From Acidobacteriota bacterium (GTDB lineage Bacteria; Actinomycetota; Acidimicrobiia; Acidimicrobiales; SHLQ01), in assembly GCA_022562835.1 (NCBI GenBank), contig JADFOM010000014.1:1-18523 (forward strand): a stretch of DNA of 18,523 nt, read 5' to 3'. Of the stretch, positions 1-7,414 are shown piece by piece; position 1 is the first letter of the stretch, and each line of letters begins with the position of its first letter. The notes under the pieces are model-generated. The model was not told where the DNA came from. It ran no database searches and saw nothing but the letters and a program-made list of their open reading frames with translations. Both the position numbers and the translations under genes were made by a program.

Positions 1-368
1 TCCGCGACCGGAACGTCGAGATTGATCACCGCTGACACCGCTTCGCCAAGGCACTCAAGGATTTCGTCTAGTGCCTCGGCCTGGGCCAACGTGCGCGGAA
101 ATCCGTCGAGAAGTACGCCATGGTCACGGATATCGTCTCGTGCAAGCCGTTCGGCGACGATGCCGTTGATGACGTCATCGGAGACCAGATGGCCGGCATC
201 CATGATCGCCTTGGCCTTTTCGCCGAACGCCGTTCCTTCAGAAACCGCGGAGCGCAACATGTCCCCCGTCGAGACGTGCACAAGCCCAAGGCGCTGTACA
301 AGCAGCGCACTCTGTGTGCCTTTTCCGGAGCCTTGGCGTCCGACGATGATGAAGTAGTGGGTCGACAT
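1..368 (-). CDS. adk: Adenylate kinase, N-terminal part (runs off the left edge)
   Basis: Adenylate kinase interconverts ATP + AMP and 2 ADP in the cytoplasm. Reading the minus strand from the ATG at 368 gives about 122 residues before the window ends. The Walker A loop GRQGSGKGT is at residues 10-18, the AMP-site stretch STGDMLR follows, and the family signature DGFPRTLAQ is present. The LID and C-terminal parts lie outside. An in-frame ATG two codons upstream (374) is an alternative start, and neither has a clear Shine-Dalgarno sequence. The loop reads GRQGSGKG where many family members have GPPGAGKG; the essential Gly and Lys residues are kept. adk normally follows secY directly, but here a CoA-transferase gene lies between them. 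A 58-64 base gap with a possible promoter precedes it. Confidence 0.95.
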   Translation of the reverse strand, partial: MSTHYFIIVGRQGSGKGTQSALLVQRLGLVHVSTGDMLRSAVSEGTAFGEKAKAIMDAGHLVSDDVINGIVAERLARDDIRDHGVLLDGFPRTLAQAEALDEILECLGEAVSAVINLDVPVA

Positions 369-412
369 TGGCATACCAGTCAACAGCACAGCTCGCGGCA
401 ACGCACTATCGG

Positions 413-440
413 ATTATTGCATTGCCCCCGATCTATCCAA
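413..440 (-). promoter_or_regulatory. Possible promoter for adk
   Basis: On the minus strand TTGGAT (440-435) is followed after 16 bases by AATAAT (418-413), which matches five of six bases of the -10 consensus. The -35 match is weak. The site overlaps the end of the CoA-transferase gene and would start transcription about 35-40 bases before adk. This is a match by eye only, not a demonstrated promoter. Confidence 0.25.
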
Positions 441-1680
441 TTACGCCGCGCCGACGCAGCCCCTCAATCTCGTCCGCACTCAGGTCCAGCTCGGTCGAAA
501 GCACCTCGACGGTGTGCTCGCCCAGCCAAGGAACCCGAGTCTCCGGGCCGTCGGCGGTGCGCGACATTTTGATTGGGTTGCCCGGAACAATGACCGGTTC
601 GTCTACGCCGTCCGGACGAGGGATCTCAACCAACATGTTGCGCACATCGAGATGTGGATCGGCGACAACCTGGGCGCTGGTCTGAGATACCCCCGCTGCA
701 AGTCCTGCGGCCGACAGAATCGCCACCGCCTCAGAAGCGGTGTGAGCGGCGGCCCACGTTTCAATACCGGGACGCAACACATCACCGAGATGTTCCTGCC
801 AACCAGCACGAGTCGACAAACGTTCATCACGTATCCATTCGGGGGCACCCACCACCTCCGCCAGCAGCTCGAAGTGGTGCTCGCGTACGACCTGGAGCAC
901 GAAATGACCGTCGACCGCGGCGAAGGTCTCGACAATGCCGACACCACACTCGTTTTCGCTCGGGATGCCCATCGAATAGAAGTTGGTGACAATGTCGGTC
1001 ATCGCGACGGTTGCGTCGAGCATCGCTACGTCAACGTACTGTCCTTCGCCGGTCAGGTCGCGGTGGCGTAACGCCGACAGCACACCGATTACGCCGAACA
1101 GGGCGGAGCTGATGTCGCCGAGCGCGCCGACGGGGTTGGCTGCTGGCGGACGACCGGGCGCACGTTTGTACTCGTAGATACCCGACATGCCTTCAACGAT
1201 CGCCGCGTAGGCAGCCCGGTCGACATACGGCGAAGCAGGGTCCTGTCCAAATCCCGACACCGATAAGTAGATGACCTCAGGGTGCACCCGGCGCACGTCC
1301 TCGTAGCCGATCCCTAGGCGATTGGCGGTGCCTGCCTTGAAGTTCTCGCAGACGACATCGAACCCGGTGGCGAGCCGACAGAGCAACTCTGGCGCTTCGG
1401 GAGCCTTGAGATCGAGGGTCAAAGAACGCTTGTTGAGATTGTTGCGGAGAAAGGTCGCTCCGACCTTGTTGCCCTCGGGGTCGGTGATAAACGGCACCGA
1501 GGCGCGTCCGCTGTCGCCTCCGATGGGATTTTCCACCTTGACAACGTCAGCGCCGAGCCGCGCCATCAGCTGCGTGGCAAAAGGAAGAGCTGCCATCTGC
1601 TCGATGGCAAGGATGCGCACACCCGAAAGAGGTCGTGCCCCATCCGCGAATTCGCCGTTGGCGACGTCTCCGAGCCGCAT
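433..1680 (-). CDS. CaiB/BaiF family (family III) CoA-transferase
   Basis: This 415-residue protein has the usual length and layout of family III CoA-transferases, which move CoA between carboxylic acids, or racemise 2-methylacyl-CoA in the AMACR branch. The N-terminal Rossmann part begins with LSGVRILAIEQ and continues with ARLGADVVKVENP near residues 41-52. NNLNKRSLTLDLK lies near 80-92 and an FDVVCENF segment at 107-114. In ALGDISSALFG near 186-196, Asp189 is the likely catalytic aspartate by family position. GEGQYVDVAMLD follows at 211-222. The substrate cannot be told from sequence. The ATG directly abuts the secY stop (TAGATG), so it is probably co-transcribed and coupled to secY. Its place between secY and adk is unusual. 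Confidence 0.9.
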   Translation of the reverse strand: MRLGDVANGEFADGARPLSGVRILAIEQMAALPFATQLMARLGADVVKVENPIGGDSGRASVPFITDPEGNKVGATFLRNNLNKRSLTLDLKAPEAPELLCRLATGFDVVCENFKAGTANRLGIGYEDVRRVHPEVIYLSVSGFGQDPASPYVDRAAYAAIVEGMSGIYEYKRAPGRPPAANPVGALGDISSALFGVIGVLSALRHRDLTGEGQYVDVAMLDATVAMTDIVTNFYSMGIPSENECGVGIVETFAAVDGHFVLQVVREHHFELLAEVVGAPEWIRDERLSTRAGWQEHLGDVLRPGIETWAAAHTASEAVAILSAAGLAAGVSQTSAQVVADPHLDVRNMLVEIPRPDGVDEPVIVPGNPIKMSRTADGPETRVPWLGEHTVEVLSTELDLSADEIEGLRRRGVIG

Positions 1681-3015
1681 CTACTTCTTCAGGAAACCCT
1701 CGTAGTTGCGCATCATGAGCTGAGAATCGATCTGTTTCATCGTCTCGAGCGCAACACCAGCGGCGATGAGCAACGATATGCCGCCGAACTGGTAGGCGCC
1801 GGCACCCCCACTGAAACCGCCACCGACCGAGTTGTCGAGGAAGATCGCTATGAGAATCGACGGAACGAGTGCAACAGCCGCGATGAACAACGCACCAGGC
1901 AAGGTAATCCGCGAGAGGATCTTCGCTAGATAGCGTTCGGTCTGAGGCCCTGGACGGATGCCCGGAATGAAACCACCCTGCTTGCGGATCGTGTCTGCCT
2001 GCTTGGCCGGATCGAACGTGATCGCTGTGTAGAAGTAGGCAAATCCCACGATGAGCAGACCGAAGATCACGAGGTAGACCGGGTCGGCCGGGTCGGCCAA
2101 GTGGTCGTTCGCCCACTGTTGGACGTCGCCACCCCATCCATCGCTGGGGAGCGCTACCGCAACCAGTTGAGGTAGGTACAGAACCGAGGATGCGAAGATG
2201 ATCGGAATTACCCCAGATTGGTTGACCTTGAGCGGAATGTACGTGCTCTGGCCGCCGTACATCCGACGTCCGACAACACGCTTGGCGAACTGAACCGGGA
2301 TGCGGCGCTGACCCTGCTCGATGAACACGATCGAAACGAGCAGTCCGAGACCAACCACGACCATCGCCCACATAGCGATGTTGCCGTTCTCCGCCTGGAC
2401 GAGTGAGAGCTGCGACGGGAGTGTCGCTACGACACCAGCAAAGATCAGCAACGACATCCCGTTGCCGATGCCTCGCTGGGTGATGAGTTCGCCCATCCAC
2501 ATGAGCAACGCCATTCCCCCGGTCAGCGTCAACACGACCAACGAGACGGATCCGACATGGAAGTTTGGAAGGAGATCGACACCCGCGCCGGTGATAGGGC
2601 TGCCATTGTGAAACAGAAACGCGAAACTGGTCGCCTGGATCATCGCGATGGCAATCGTCATATAGCGGGTCCACTGGGTGATCTTGCGCTGACCAACCGC
2701 TCCCTGTTGCTGCCACTGCTCAATCTTGGGAATTACCACACCGAGAATCTGCATGATGATCGACGACGTGATGTACGGCATGATGCCTAGCGCGAAAACC
2801 GCGAACCGGGTGAGTGTGCCGCCGGAGAACAGCTGAATGAACGCGAGCACTCCGCCTTGGTTCGCGCGGTTGTTCAACAGCTGCACGGCTTCGATATCGA
2901 TGCCGGGCGCCGGGATGAAGGATCCGAAACGGTACAACCCGAGTATGAACAACGTGAACAGGATCTTCGTCCGAAGATCGGGCACCCTGAACATATTCGC
3001 CAACTTCGACAGCAC
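1681..3015 (-). CDS. secY: Protein translocase subunit SecY
   Basis: SecY forms the membrane channel of the SecYEG translocon. The protein is 444 residues, normal for the family, with about ten hydrophobic segments. The first is near residues 17-35, after the amphipathic start. The plug region PAPGID is at 35-40 and the conserved GELITQRGIGNGMSLL segment at 175-190. A long cytoplasmic loop with GFIPGIRPG precedes the last helices, and the C-terminus ends NYEGFLKK. The start is GTG at 3015, chosen because GGAGGA lies nine bases upstream and the N-terminus then matches other SecY proteins. It follows rplO after 72 bases, a larger gap than most in this operon, and the CoA-transferase gene starts immediately after its stop. 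Confidence 0.97.
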   Translation of the reverse strand: MLSKLANMFRVPDLRTKILFTLFILGLYRFGSFIPAPGIDIEAVQLLNNRANQGGVLAFIQLFSGGTLTRFAVFALGIMPYITSSIIMQILGVVIPKIEQWQQQGAVGQRKITQWTRYMTIAIAMIQATSFAFLFHNGSPITGAGVDLLPNFHVGSVSLVVLTLTGGMALLMWMGELITQRGIGNGMSLLIFAGVVATLPSQLSLVQAENGNIAMWAMVVVGLGLLVSIVFIEQGQRRIPVQFAKRVVGRRMYGGQSTYIPLKVNQSGVIPIIFASSVLYLPQLVAVALPSDGWGGDVQQWANDHLADPADPVYLVIFGLLIVGFAYFYTAITFDPAKQADTIRKQGGFIPGIRPGPQTERYLAKILSRITLPGALFIAAVALVPSILIAIFLDNSVGGGFSGGAGAYQFGGISLLIAAGVALETMKQIDSQLMMRNYEGFLKK

Positions 3016-3087
3016 GGTGTGTTGTCCTCCAGATTTACGACTCGTAGTGACGCTACTCGGTCATGGGTTGTCCGATGCGGTGGTCCG

Positions 3088-3622
3088 TCAGCGGTTGGAC
3101 AGTGCGTTGCCCGATGCGGGCGGTCGGCGATCACCAAAGGGCAGTGCAACGGTCTCAGTAGACCCACCAGCAGCGCTAATCGCCGCTTCGGCAGACTTCG
3201 AGAAGCCGTGCGCCTTCACAGTCACCGCGCGGCTGATCTCTCCGCGGCCGAGCACTTTGACCAGCGCACCCTTCGAAACAAGTCCATGTTCGTGCAGCGA
3301 CTCGGGTGTCACTTCGTCGAGACCTAGTTCTTCGATCGTGTCGAGATTGATGGCCTGGTATTCGACTCGGAACGGGTTGCGGAAACCGCGCAGTTTTGGA
3401 ACGCGCCTGATGAGGGGCATCTGTCCGCCCTCGAACCCTACGCGTACCTTGCTGCGAGCCTTTTGTCCCTTATGGCTCGAACCCTACGCGTACCTTGCTG
3501 CGAGCCTTTTGTCCCTTATGGCCGCGACCAGCGGTCTTGCCGCGCCTGCCACCGACTCCACGGCCCACGCGCTGAGCGCGCTTGCGTGACCCGGCCGGTG
3601 GCTTAAGGTCGTGCACCTTCAT
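3088..3622 (-). pseudogene. rplO: 50S ribosomal protein L15, frameshifted by a 46-bp tandem duplication
   Basis: L15 is a 50S assembly protein. From ATG 3622, which overlaps the rpmD stop (ATGA), the frame reads a normal L15 start: MKVHDLKPPAGSRKRAQR, then the Gly/Arg-rich GRGVGGRRGKTAGRGHKG region. It then meets TAA at 3472-3470 after 50 residues. The rest of L15, from GGQMPLIRRVPKLRGF to the TGA at 3088, is in another frame. The cause is visible: bases 3430-3475 are repeated exactly at 3476-3521, and 46 is not a multiple of three. Removing one copy restores a single 162-residue L15 of normal length. Either the gene is really broken or the assembly contains an artefact. The second part has an in-frame ATG at 3420 with GAGG-like bases before it and might be made separately, but I have no evidence for that. 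Confidence 0.93.
3430..3521. repeat. Exact 46-bp tandem duplication inside rplO
   Basis: Copy one is 3430-3475 and copy two 3476-3521. Each begins CTCGAACCCTACGCG and ends CCCTTATGG on the plus strand, and all 46 bases are identical. Identity extends only one base past the junction, so there is no long flanking homology. The absence of any divergence means the event is recent or artificial. Confidence 0.98.
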
Positions 3623-3816
3623 GATGTCTCCTCTGCGCTGGCCTCTGTCACCTCTATGAGATGGGGCACTCTAGCGATCATGCCGCGAATCTCGGGTCGG
3701 TCCGGAAGCTCATTGCTCTTGCCGATGCGGCCGAGACCCAACGCTCGCAACGTGCCGCGCTGTTTTGGTTTTGTGCCGATCGCTGATCTGATCTGGGTGA
3801 CGCGTAAATTCGCCAT
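3619..3816 (-). CDS. rpmD: 50S ribosomal protein L30
   Basis: L30 is a small 50S subunit protein. This one has 65 residues: MANLRVTQIRSAIG, then GTLRALGLGRIGKSNELPD, the conserved core of bacterial L30, and a short acidic end (EASAEETS). The ATG at 3816 has GGAGG seven bases upstream, within the end of rpsE. The rpsE stop is two bases before the start. The TGA stop overlaps the rplO ATG by four-base ATGA, so the two are likely coupled. Confidence 0.96.
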   Translation of the reverse strand: MANLRVTQIRSAIGTKPKQRGTLRALGLGRIGKSNELPDRPEIRGMIARVPHLIEVTEASAEETS

Positions 3817-3818
3817 CG

Positions 3819-4394
3819 CTACGCCTCCGCGTCTTCGGTCTCGGTTACCGCAGTTCCCTCAGCACGACGATAAGCATGCAAAAGGGCTCCTGGCACGCAA
3901 TCCTCAGGATCGAGTCCGCGCAGCTTCGCGATCTCGTCAGGACGCTTCAGTCCGACGAGCCCAGCGATGGTAGCCCGAGCAACGTTGATGTGATTTGCTG
4001 AACCCAGAGACTTGCAAAGCACGTCGTGAATGCCTGCCTCTTCCAGGATGGCACGGGCGGCACCGCCAGCGATTACGCCCGTACCGGGTGCAGCCGGCTT
4101 GAGCATGACGCGTCCCGCTCCGGCCTCACCGATGATCGGGTGCACGATGGTCGTGCCCGCGAGCGGCACGGAGAAAAGATTGCGGCGCGCTTCCTCGGTG
4201 CCCTTCTGGATAGCGAGAGGCACCTCTTTGGCCTTCCCGTAACCTAAGCCGACACGGCCGGCACCGTCACCGATTACCACGAGCGCGGTGAAGCTAAAGC
4301 GTCGGCCACCCTTGACCACCTTGGCTACACGGTTGATGTTGATCACCCGTGATTCGCGGAGTTGGTTGTCGTTGGAACGATCTTGGTTTGCCAT
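3819..4394 (-). CDS. rpsE: 30S ribosomal protein S5
   Basis: S5 is a 30S protein important for decoding accuracy and mRNA entry. The protein has 191 residues. The double-stranded RNA-binding-like N-terminal domain includes RVININRVAKVVKGGRRFSF, followed by GDGAGRVGLGYGKAKEVP and the C-terminal domain with PGTGVIAGGAARAILEEAG and GSANHINVARAT. A short acidic tail (TETEDAEA) ends it. The ATG at 4394 is preceded by GGAG at a good distance and begins two bases after the rplR stop. It lies in the standard L18-S5-L30 order of the spc operon. Confidence 0.97.
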   Translation of the reverse strand: MANQDRSNDNQLRESRVININRVAKVVKGGRRFSFTALVVIGDGAGRVGLGYGKAKEVPLAIQKGTEEARRNLFSVPLAGTTIVHPIIGEAGAGRVMLKPAAPGTGVIAGGAARAILEEAGIHDVLCKSLGSANHINVARATIAGLVGLKRPDEIAKLRGLDPEDCVPGALLHAYRRAEGTAVTETEDAEA

Positions 4395-4396
4395 GC

Positions 4397-4759
4397 TCAG
4401 AACTCCAGTCCGGCGGCACGAGCCGCTTCGGCTACCGCAGCGATACGTCCGTGGTAGATGTAACCGCCGCGGTCGAACACGACCTGCTCGACGCCTGCTT
4501 CCTTGGCCCGCTCGCCGATACGTGTACCGACCTGTGTGGCTGCGTCGACGTTGCCGGTAGAACCCGATCGGAGGTCGGCCTCGAGTGTAGAAGCGGCAGC
4601 GATCGTGACACCTTCGTCATCGTTTATCAGCTGAACCGAGATGTGGCGGTTCGAACGGTACACAGCGAGACGCGGACGCGCCTGTGTGCCGTGGACTTTC
4701 TTGCGTGTGCGACGGTGCCGGCGTTCGCGTCCGGCGCGGCGCGTGTGTGTCTTGCTCAC
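4397..4759 (-). CDS. rplR: 50S ribosomal protein L18
   Basis: L18 binds 5S rRNA in the 50S central protuberance together with L5. The 120 residues are normal length: a basic N-terminus (RRAGRERRHRRTRKKVHGT), then RPRLAVYRSNRHISVQLI, and the C-terminal VVFDRGGYIYHGRIAAVAEAAR. The start is GTG at 4759, overlapping the rplF stop as GTGA, which points to translational coupling. rpsE follows after two bases. Confidence 0.97.
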   Translation of the reverse strand: MSKTHTRRAGRERRHRRTRKKVHGTQARPRLAVYRSNRHISVQLINDDEGVTIAAASTLEADLRSGSTGNVDAATQVGTRIGERAKEAGVEQVVFDRGGYIYHGRIAAVAEAARAAGLEF

Positions 4760-5295
4760 TTGGCTGCCTTTCCGGCTTTGCGGATCACATGTTCGCCGAG
4801 GTACCGCACGCCCTTGCCCTTGTAGGGCTCCGGCTTGCGCAGCGCACGGATGTTCGCGGCGGTCTGTCCGACCTTCTGTTTGTCGATACCCGACACGATG
4901 ATCTGCGTCGGCTGGGGAACCTCGAATGTCACTCCTTCGGGGGCCGAGACCTCCACGGGGTGACTGAAACCGAGAGTGAGTTGGACCTTGTCGTTGCCCT
5001 GCGCGTTTGCACGGTATCCGACGCCCACGATCTCGAGCTCACGTGTGAACCCTTCGGTGACACCGAGCACCATGTTGGCGAGGAGCGTGCGCGACAACCC
5101 GTGCAGGGCCTTGGCCTGGCGCGAGTCGTCGGGACGTTCAACGACCAACAACGGACCGTCGGTCCGCACCATGATCGGTTCTGGAACTCTTTGGTTCAGT
5201 GTTCCCTTCGGCCCCGTGACCTCGACGTCGGAACCGTCGACTTTCACGGTAACGCCGTCGGGCACTTCGATGGGTGCGTTGCCTACACGTGACAT
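4756..5295 (-). CDS. rplF: 50S ribosomal protein L6
   Basis: L6 lies near the factor-binding site of the 50S subunit. From the ATG at 5295 the protein has 179 residues, as usual, starting MSRVGNAPIEVPDGV, with VEVTGPKGTL in the first domain. The second domain ends in IVSGIDKQKVGQTAANIR and the signature KPEPYKGKGVRYLGE. The frame is open further upstream to an ATG at 5361, but that lies inside rpsH. AGGAAGGG just before 5295 supports the later start. The 13-base spacer follows the rpsH stop. Confidence 0.97.
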   Translation of the reverse strand: MSRVGNAPIEVPDGVTVKVDGSDVEVTGPKGTLNQRVPEPIMVRTDGPLLVVERPDDSRQAKALHGLSRTLLANMVLGVTEGFTRELEIVGVGYRANAQGNDKVQLTLGFSHPVEVSAPEGVTFEVPQPTQIIVSGIDKQKVGQTAANIRALRKPEPYKGKGVRYLGEHVIRKAGKAAK

Positions 5296-5308
5296 GTCGA
5301 ACCCTTCC

Positions 5309-5710
5309 TCACCAGACGTAACACAGGATTTCGCCACCCATGTGGCGTCTCCGTGCTTCACGATCGGACATCAGACCCTTACTGGTCGACAGGACGGCAA
5401 CACCGAGGCCACCGAGGACCCTGGGTATGTCGCTGGACTTGGAGTACACGCGCAGACCCGGCTTGGATACCCGGGTGATGCCCGAGATGACCCGTTCGCG
5501 GTCCAGCGAATACTTCATGTCGATCTTGAGCGTGAGCGCTGGTCCATCGGTCTCGGAGACCTCGAAGTCCGAGATGTAGCCCTCGGCTCGCAAAACCTCG
5601 GCCAACAAGACCTTGAGTTTGGAAGACGGCATCGAGACACCATCATGCATCGCGACATTTGCGTTGCGGATGCGAGTGAGCATGTCCGCTAGCGGATCGG
5701 TCATTGTCAT
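5309..5710 (-). CDS. rpsH: 30S ribosomal protein S8
   Basis: S8 is a primary 16S rRNA-binding protein and, in well-studied bacteria, the translational repressor of the spc operon. The product is 133 residues: MTMTDPLADMLTRIRNAN at the start, the LRVYSKSSDIPRVLGGLG region, and the usual GGEILCYVW end. I chose ATG 5710, since GAGGTGA is seven bases upstream. An ATG at 5704 and an upstream one at 5731 are less likely; 5731 would overlap rpsN. rpsN ends 14 bases before. Confidence 0.96.
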   Translation of the reverse strand: MTMTDPLADMLTRIRNANVAMHDGVSMPSSKLKVLLAEVLRAEGYISDFEVSETDGPALTLKIDMKYSLDRERVISGITRVSKPGLRVYSKSSDIPRVLGGLGVAVLSTSKGLMSDREARRRHMGGEILCYVW

Positions 5711-5724
5711 TGTCTGCTCACCTC

Positions 5725-5910
5725 TTACCAACTGGCTTTCGTGATTCCGGGAAGCTCCCCCGCATGTGCAAGCTCACGCAGACATATACGGCAGAGTCCA
5801 AACTTCCGGTACACCGAGCGGGCGCGGCCACATCGGCGGCACCGCGTGTAGGCCCGAACCTTGAACTTCGGAGTCTTCTGCTGTTTGTTTCGCAGTGCTT
5901 TCTTAGCCAT
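5725..5910 (-). CDS. rpsN: 30S ribosomal protein S14, zinc-binding type
   Basis: S14 is a head protein of the 30S subunit. This 61-residue form is the short zinc-ribbon type (often called type Z), with four cysteines at 24, 27, 40 and 43 in CRRC and CRIC pairs. It ends GELPGITKASW as expected. The ATG at 5910 overlaps the rplE stop by one base (TAATG). Actinobacteria often also have a zinc-free S14 paralogue elsewhere under zinc control; none is in this window. Confidence 0.97.
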   Translation of the reverse strand: MAKKALRNKQQKTPKFKVRAYTRCRRCGRARSVYRKFGLCRICLRELAHAGELPGITKASW

Positions 5911-6476
5911 TACTGCCCCTCGCGGCGGAACGGGAAATCGAACGCATCTAGCAACGCTCTCCCGGCCTCGTCAGTCGTTGCGGTCGTCACGATTGTGATG
6001 TCCATGCCTCGCGTCTTGTCGACCTTGTCGTAGTCGATTTCTGGAAATATGAGCTGTTCGGTAACACCGAAGGTGTAGTTGCCGTTGCCGTCAAACGACT
6101 TCGGCCGCAGACCTCGGAAGTCTCGAATTCGAGGGATCGCCAAGCTGATCAGCCGATCAAAGAACTCATACATTCGATCACCACGCATGGTGACCTTCGC
6201 GCCGATCGCTTGGTCTTCGCGCAGTTTGAACGAGGCAATCGACTTCTTGGCCCTAGTCACGATCGGCTGTTGGCCGGTAATGATGGAAAGGTCGGCGGTC
6301 GCTCCCTCGAGCAGCTTGGCTTGCGAAATCGCGTCGCCTACGCCCATGTTCACAACGATCTTGTCGACCTTTGGCACCTGCATGATATTCACAAGGCCAA
6401 GATCGCTTTGCAGCTGCGGACGGATCTCCTCGAGATACTTGGTCTTGAACCGTGGAGTGGTCTTTGTCTCAGCCAT
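5910..6476 (-). CDS. rplE: 50S ribosomal protein L5
   Basis: L5 binds 5S rRNA and contacts P-site tRNA in the central protuberance. The protein is 188 residues, with LVNIMQVPKVDKIVVNMGVG, GQQPIVTRAKKSIASFKLRE, RIRDFRGLRPKSFDGNGNYT and EIDYDKVDKTRGMDI, all in the expected order. The ATG at 6476 lies within the last codons of rplX (eight-base overlap), and GGGAG upstream may serve as ribosome-binding site. Its stop overlaps the rpsN start. Confidence 0.97.
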   Translation of the reverse strand: MAETKTTPRFKTKYLEEIRPQLQSDLGLVNIMQVPKVDKIVVNMGVGDAISQAKLLEGATADLSIITGQQPIVTRAKKSIASFKLREDQAIGAKVTMRGDRMYEFFDRLISLAIPRIRDFRGLRPKSFDGNGNYTFGVTEQLIFPEIDYDKVDKTRGMDITIVTTATTDEAGRALLDAFDFPFRREGQ

Positions 6477-6783
6477 CGAGATCAGCTCCCGTCCTTCGAC
6501 AGATCCGCACCTTGTCGCCCTCGGGCGTGAAGCGGTAACCGATCCGGGTCGGCTTGCCGTCGGTCGGCGACAGAATCGCGACGTTGGAAACGTGCATCGG
6601 CATATCGATGTCGATGATGCCGCCCGGTTGGTTCTGCTGTTGGGGCTTCTGATGCTTCTTCATGATGTTGACACCCTCGACGATGACCTTGTCCTTGGCC
6701 GGAAACGCGAACATGACTTCGCCTTCCTGGCCTCGGTCCTTACCCGAGAGCACACGAACCCTGTCACCCTTGCGGATCTTCAT
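6469..6783 (-). CDS. rplX: 50S ribosomal protein L24
   Basis: L24 is an early 50S assembly protein carrying a KOW motif. From ATG 6783 it has 104 residues, starting MKIRKGDRVRVLSGKDRGQE, the KOW segment, followed by VEGVNIMKKHQKP and the C-terminal VGYRFTP-like part. An in-frame GTG one codon earlier (6786) is possible, but GGAGGT lies six bases before the ATG and only three before the GTG. That decides for ATG, which overlaps the rplN stop by one base. Confidence 0.96.
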   Translation of the reverse strand: MKIRKGDRVRVLSGKDRGQEGEVMFAFPAKDKVIVEGVNIMKKHQKPQQQNQPGGIIDIDMPMHVSNVAILSPTDGKPTRIGYRFTPEGDKVRICRRTGADLDG

Positions 6784-7151
6784 CACAGCACCTCCGGTGC
6801 AAGCGAGACGATGCGCATGAACTTCTTGTCACGAAGCTCCCGACCAACGGGGCCGAAGATGCGGGTGCCGCGGGGCTGTGACTGATCGTTGATGAGCACC
6901 GCTGCATTCTCGTCGAAGCGAATGTATGAACCATCGGGACGACGGCGCTCCTTAGCGGTGCGCACGACGACACAGCGAACTACCTCGCCGCGCTTGACCG
7001 CGGCGCCGGGAATGGCGTCCTTGACGGTGGCGATGATGACATCACCTATGAAGGCGTAGCGACGCTTGGAGCCGCCCAACACCTTGATGCACAGCACCTC
7101 ACGTGCTCCGCTGTTGTCGGCCACCTTGAGCCGAGTCTCCTGTTGGATCAT
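6783..7151 (-). CDS. rplN: 50S ribosomal protein L14
   Basis: L14 is a conserved 50S protein at the subunit interface. The product is 122 residues, exactly the usual length: MIQQETRLKVADNSGAREVL, then GGSKRRYAFIGDVIIATVKDA, VVRTAKERRRPDGSYIRFDE and FGPVGRELRDKKFMRIVSLAPEVL split over the C-terminal half. The frame stays open upstream to 7190, but that part lies inside rpsQ. The ATG at 7151 gives the canonical N-terminus and follows the rpsQ stop by two bases. This is the first gene of what is the spc operon in other bacteria; no separate promoter gap is present here. Confidence 0.97.
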   Translation of the reverse strand: MIQQETRLKVADNSGAREVLCIKVLGGSKRRYAFIGDVIIATVKDAIPGAAVKRGEVVRCVVVRTAKERRRPDGSYIRFDENAAVLINDQSQPRGTRIFGPVGRELRDKKFMRIVSLAPEVL

Positions 7152-7153
7152 GG

Positions 7154-7414
7154 CTACTTGGCCTTCTCGAGAACTTCGACCAGCCGCCAACGCTTTAGCT
7201 TCGACAGCGGTCGGGTCTCGGTGACCCGGACGCGATCGCCTACCGACAGCTCGTTGTCGGCATCGTGGACGTAAAGCTTTCTGGTCCGCTGAACCGTCTT
7301 GGCGTAGCGCCTGTGGCGGCTGCGGTCGGTTGTAGAGACGACAGCGGTGCGGTCCATGGATGTCGAGATGACCATTCCTTCGCGCACCTTACGGTCGTTG
7401 CGTTCTTCGCTCAT
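7154..7414 (-). CDS. rpsQ: 30S ribosomal protein S17
   Basis: S17 is a primary 16S rRNA-binding protein with an OB fold. It has 86 residues, with KVREGMVISTSMDRTAVVST, then HRRYAKTVQRTRKLYVHDAD, and GDRVRVTETRPLSKLKRWRL, matching the bacterial S17 signature near GDxVxIxExRPLSKxK. The ATG at 7414 overlaps the rpmC stop by four bases (ATGA), with GAGG upstream. rplN follows after two bases. Confidence 0.97.
   Translation of the reverse strand: MSEERNDRKVREGMVISTSMDRTAVVSTTDRSRHRRYAKTVQRTRKLYVHDADNELSVGDRVRVTETRPLSKLKRWRLVEVLEKAK

Noticed and set aside
1547..2716. A 389-codon open frame on the minus strand, overlapping secY and the start of the CoA-transferase gene
   Set aside because: It runs out of frame inside secY, whose product is unmistakable. 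The translated sequence is low in hydrophobic order, rich in Arg, His and Trp, and has no family features.
3044..3056. A small hairpin GTAG/CTAC between rplO and secY as a terminator
   Set aside because: The stem is only four base pairs with no T run, so it is expected by chance.
3088..3420. The C-terminal part of L15 as a separate gene starting at ATG 3420
   Set aside because: It is the direct continuation of the L15 frame once the 46-bp duplication is removed, so one broken gene is the simpler reading. Separate translation is possible but unsupported.
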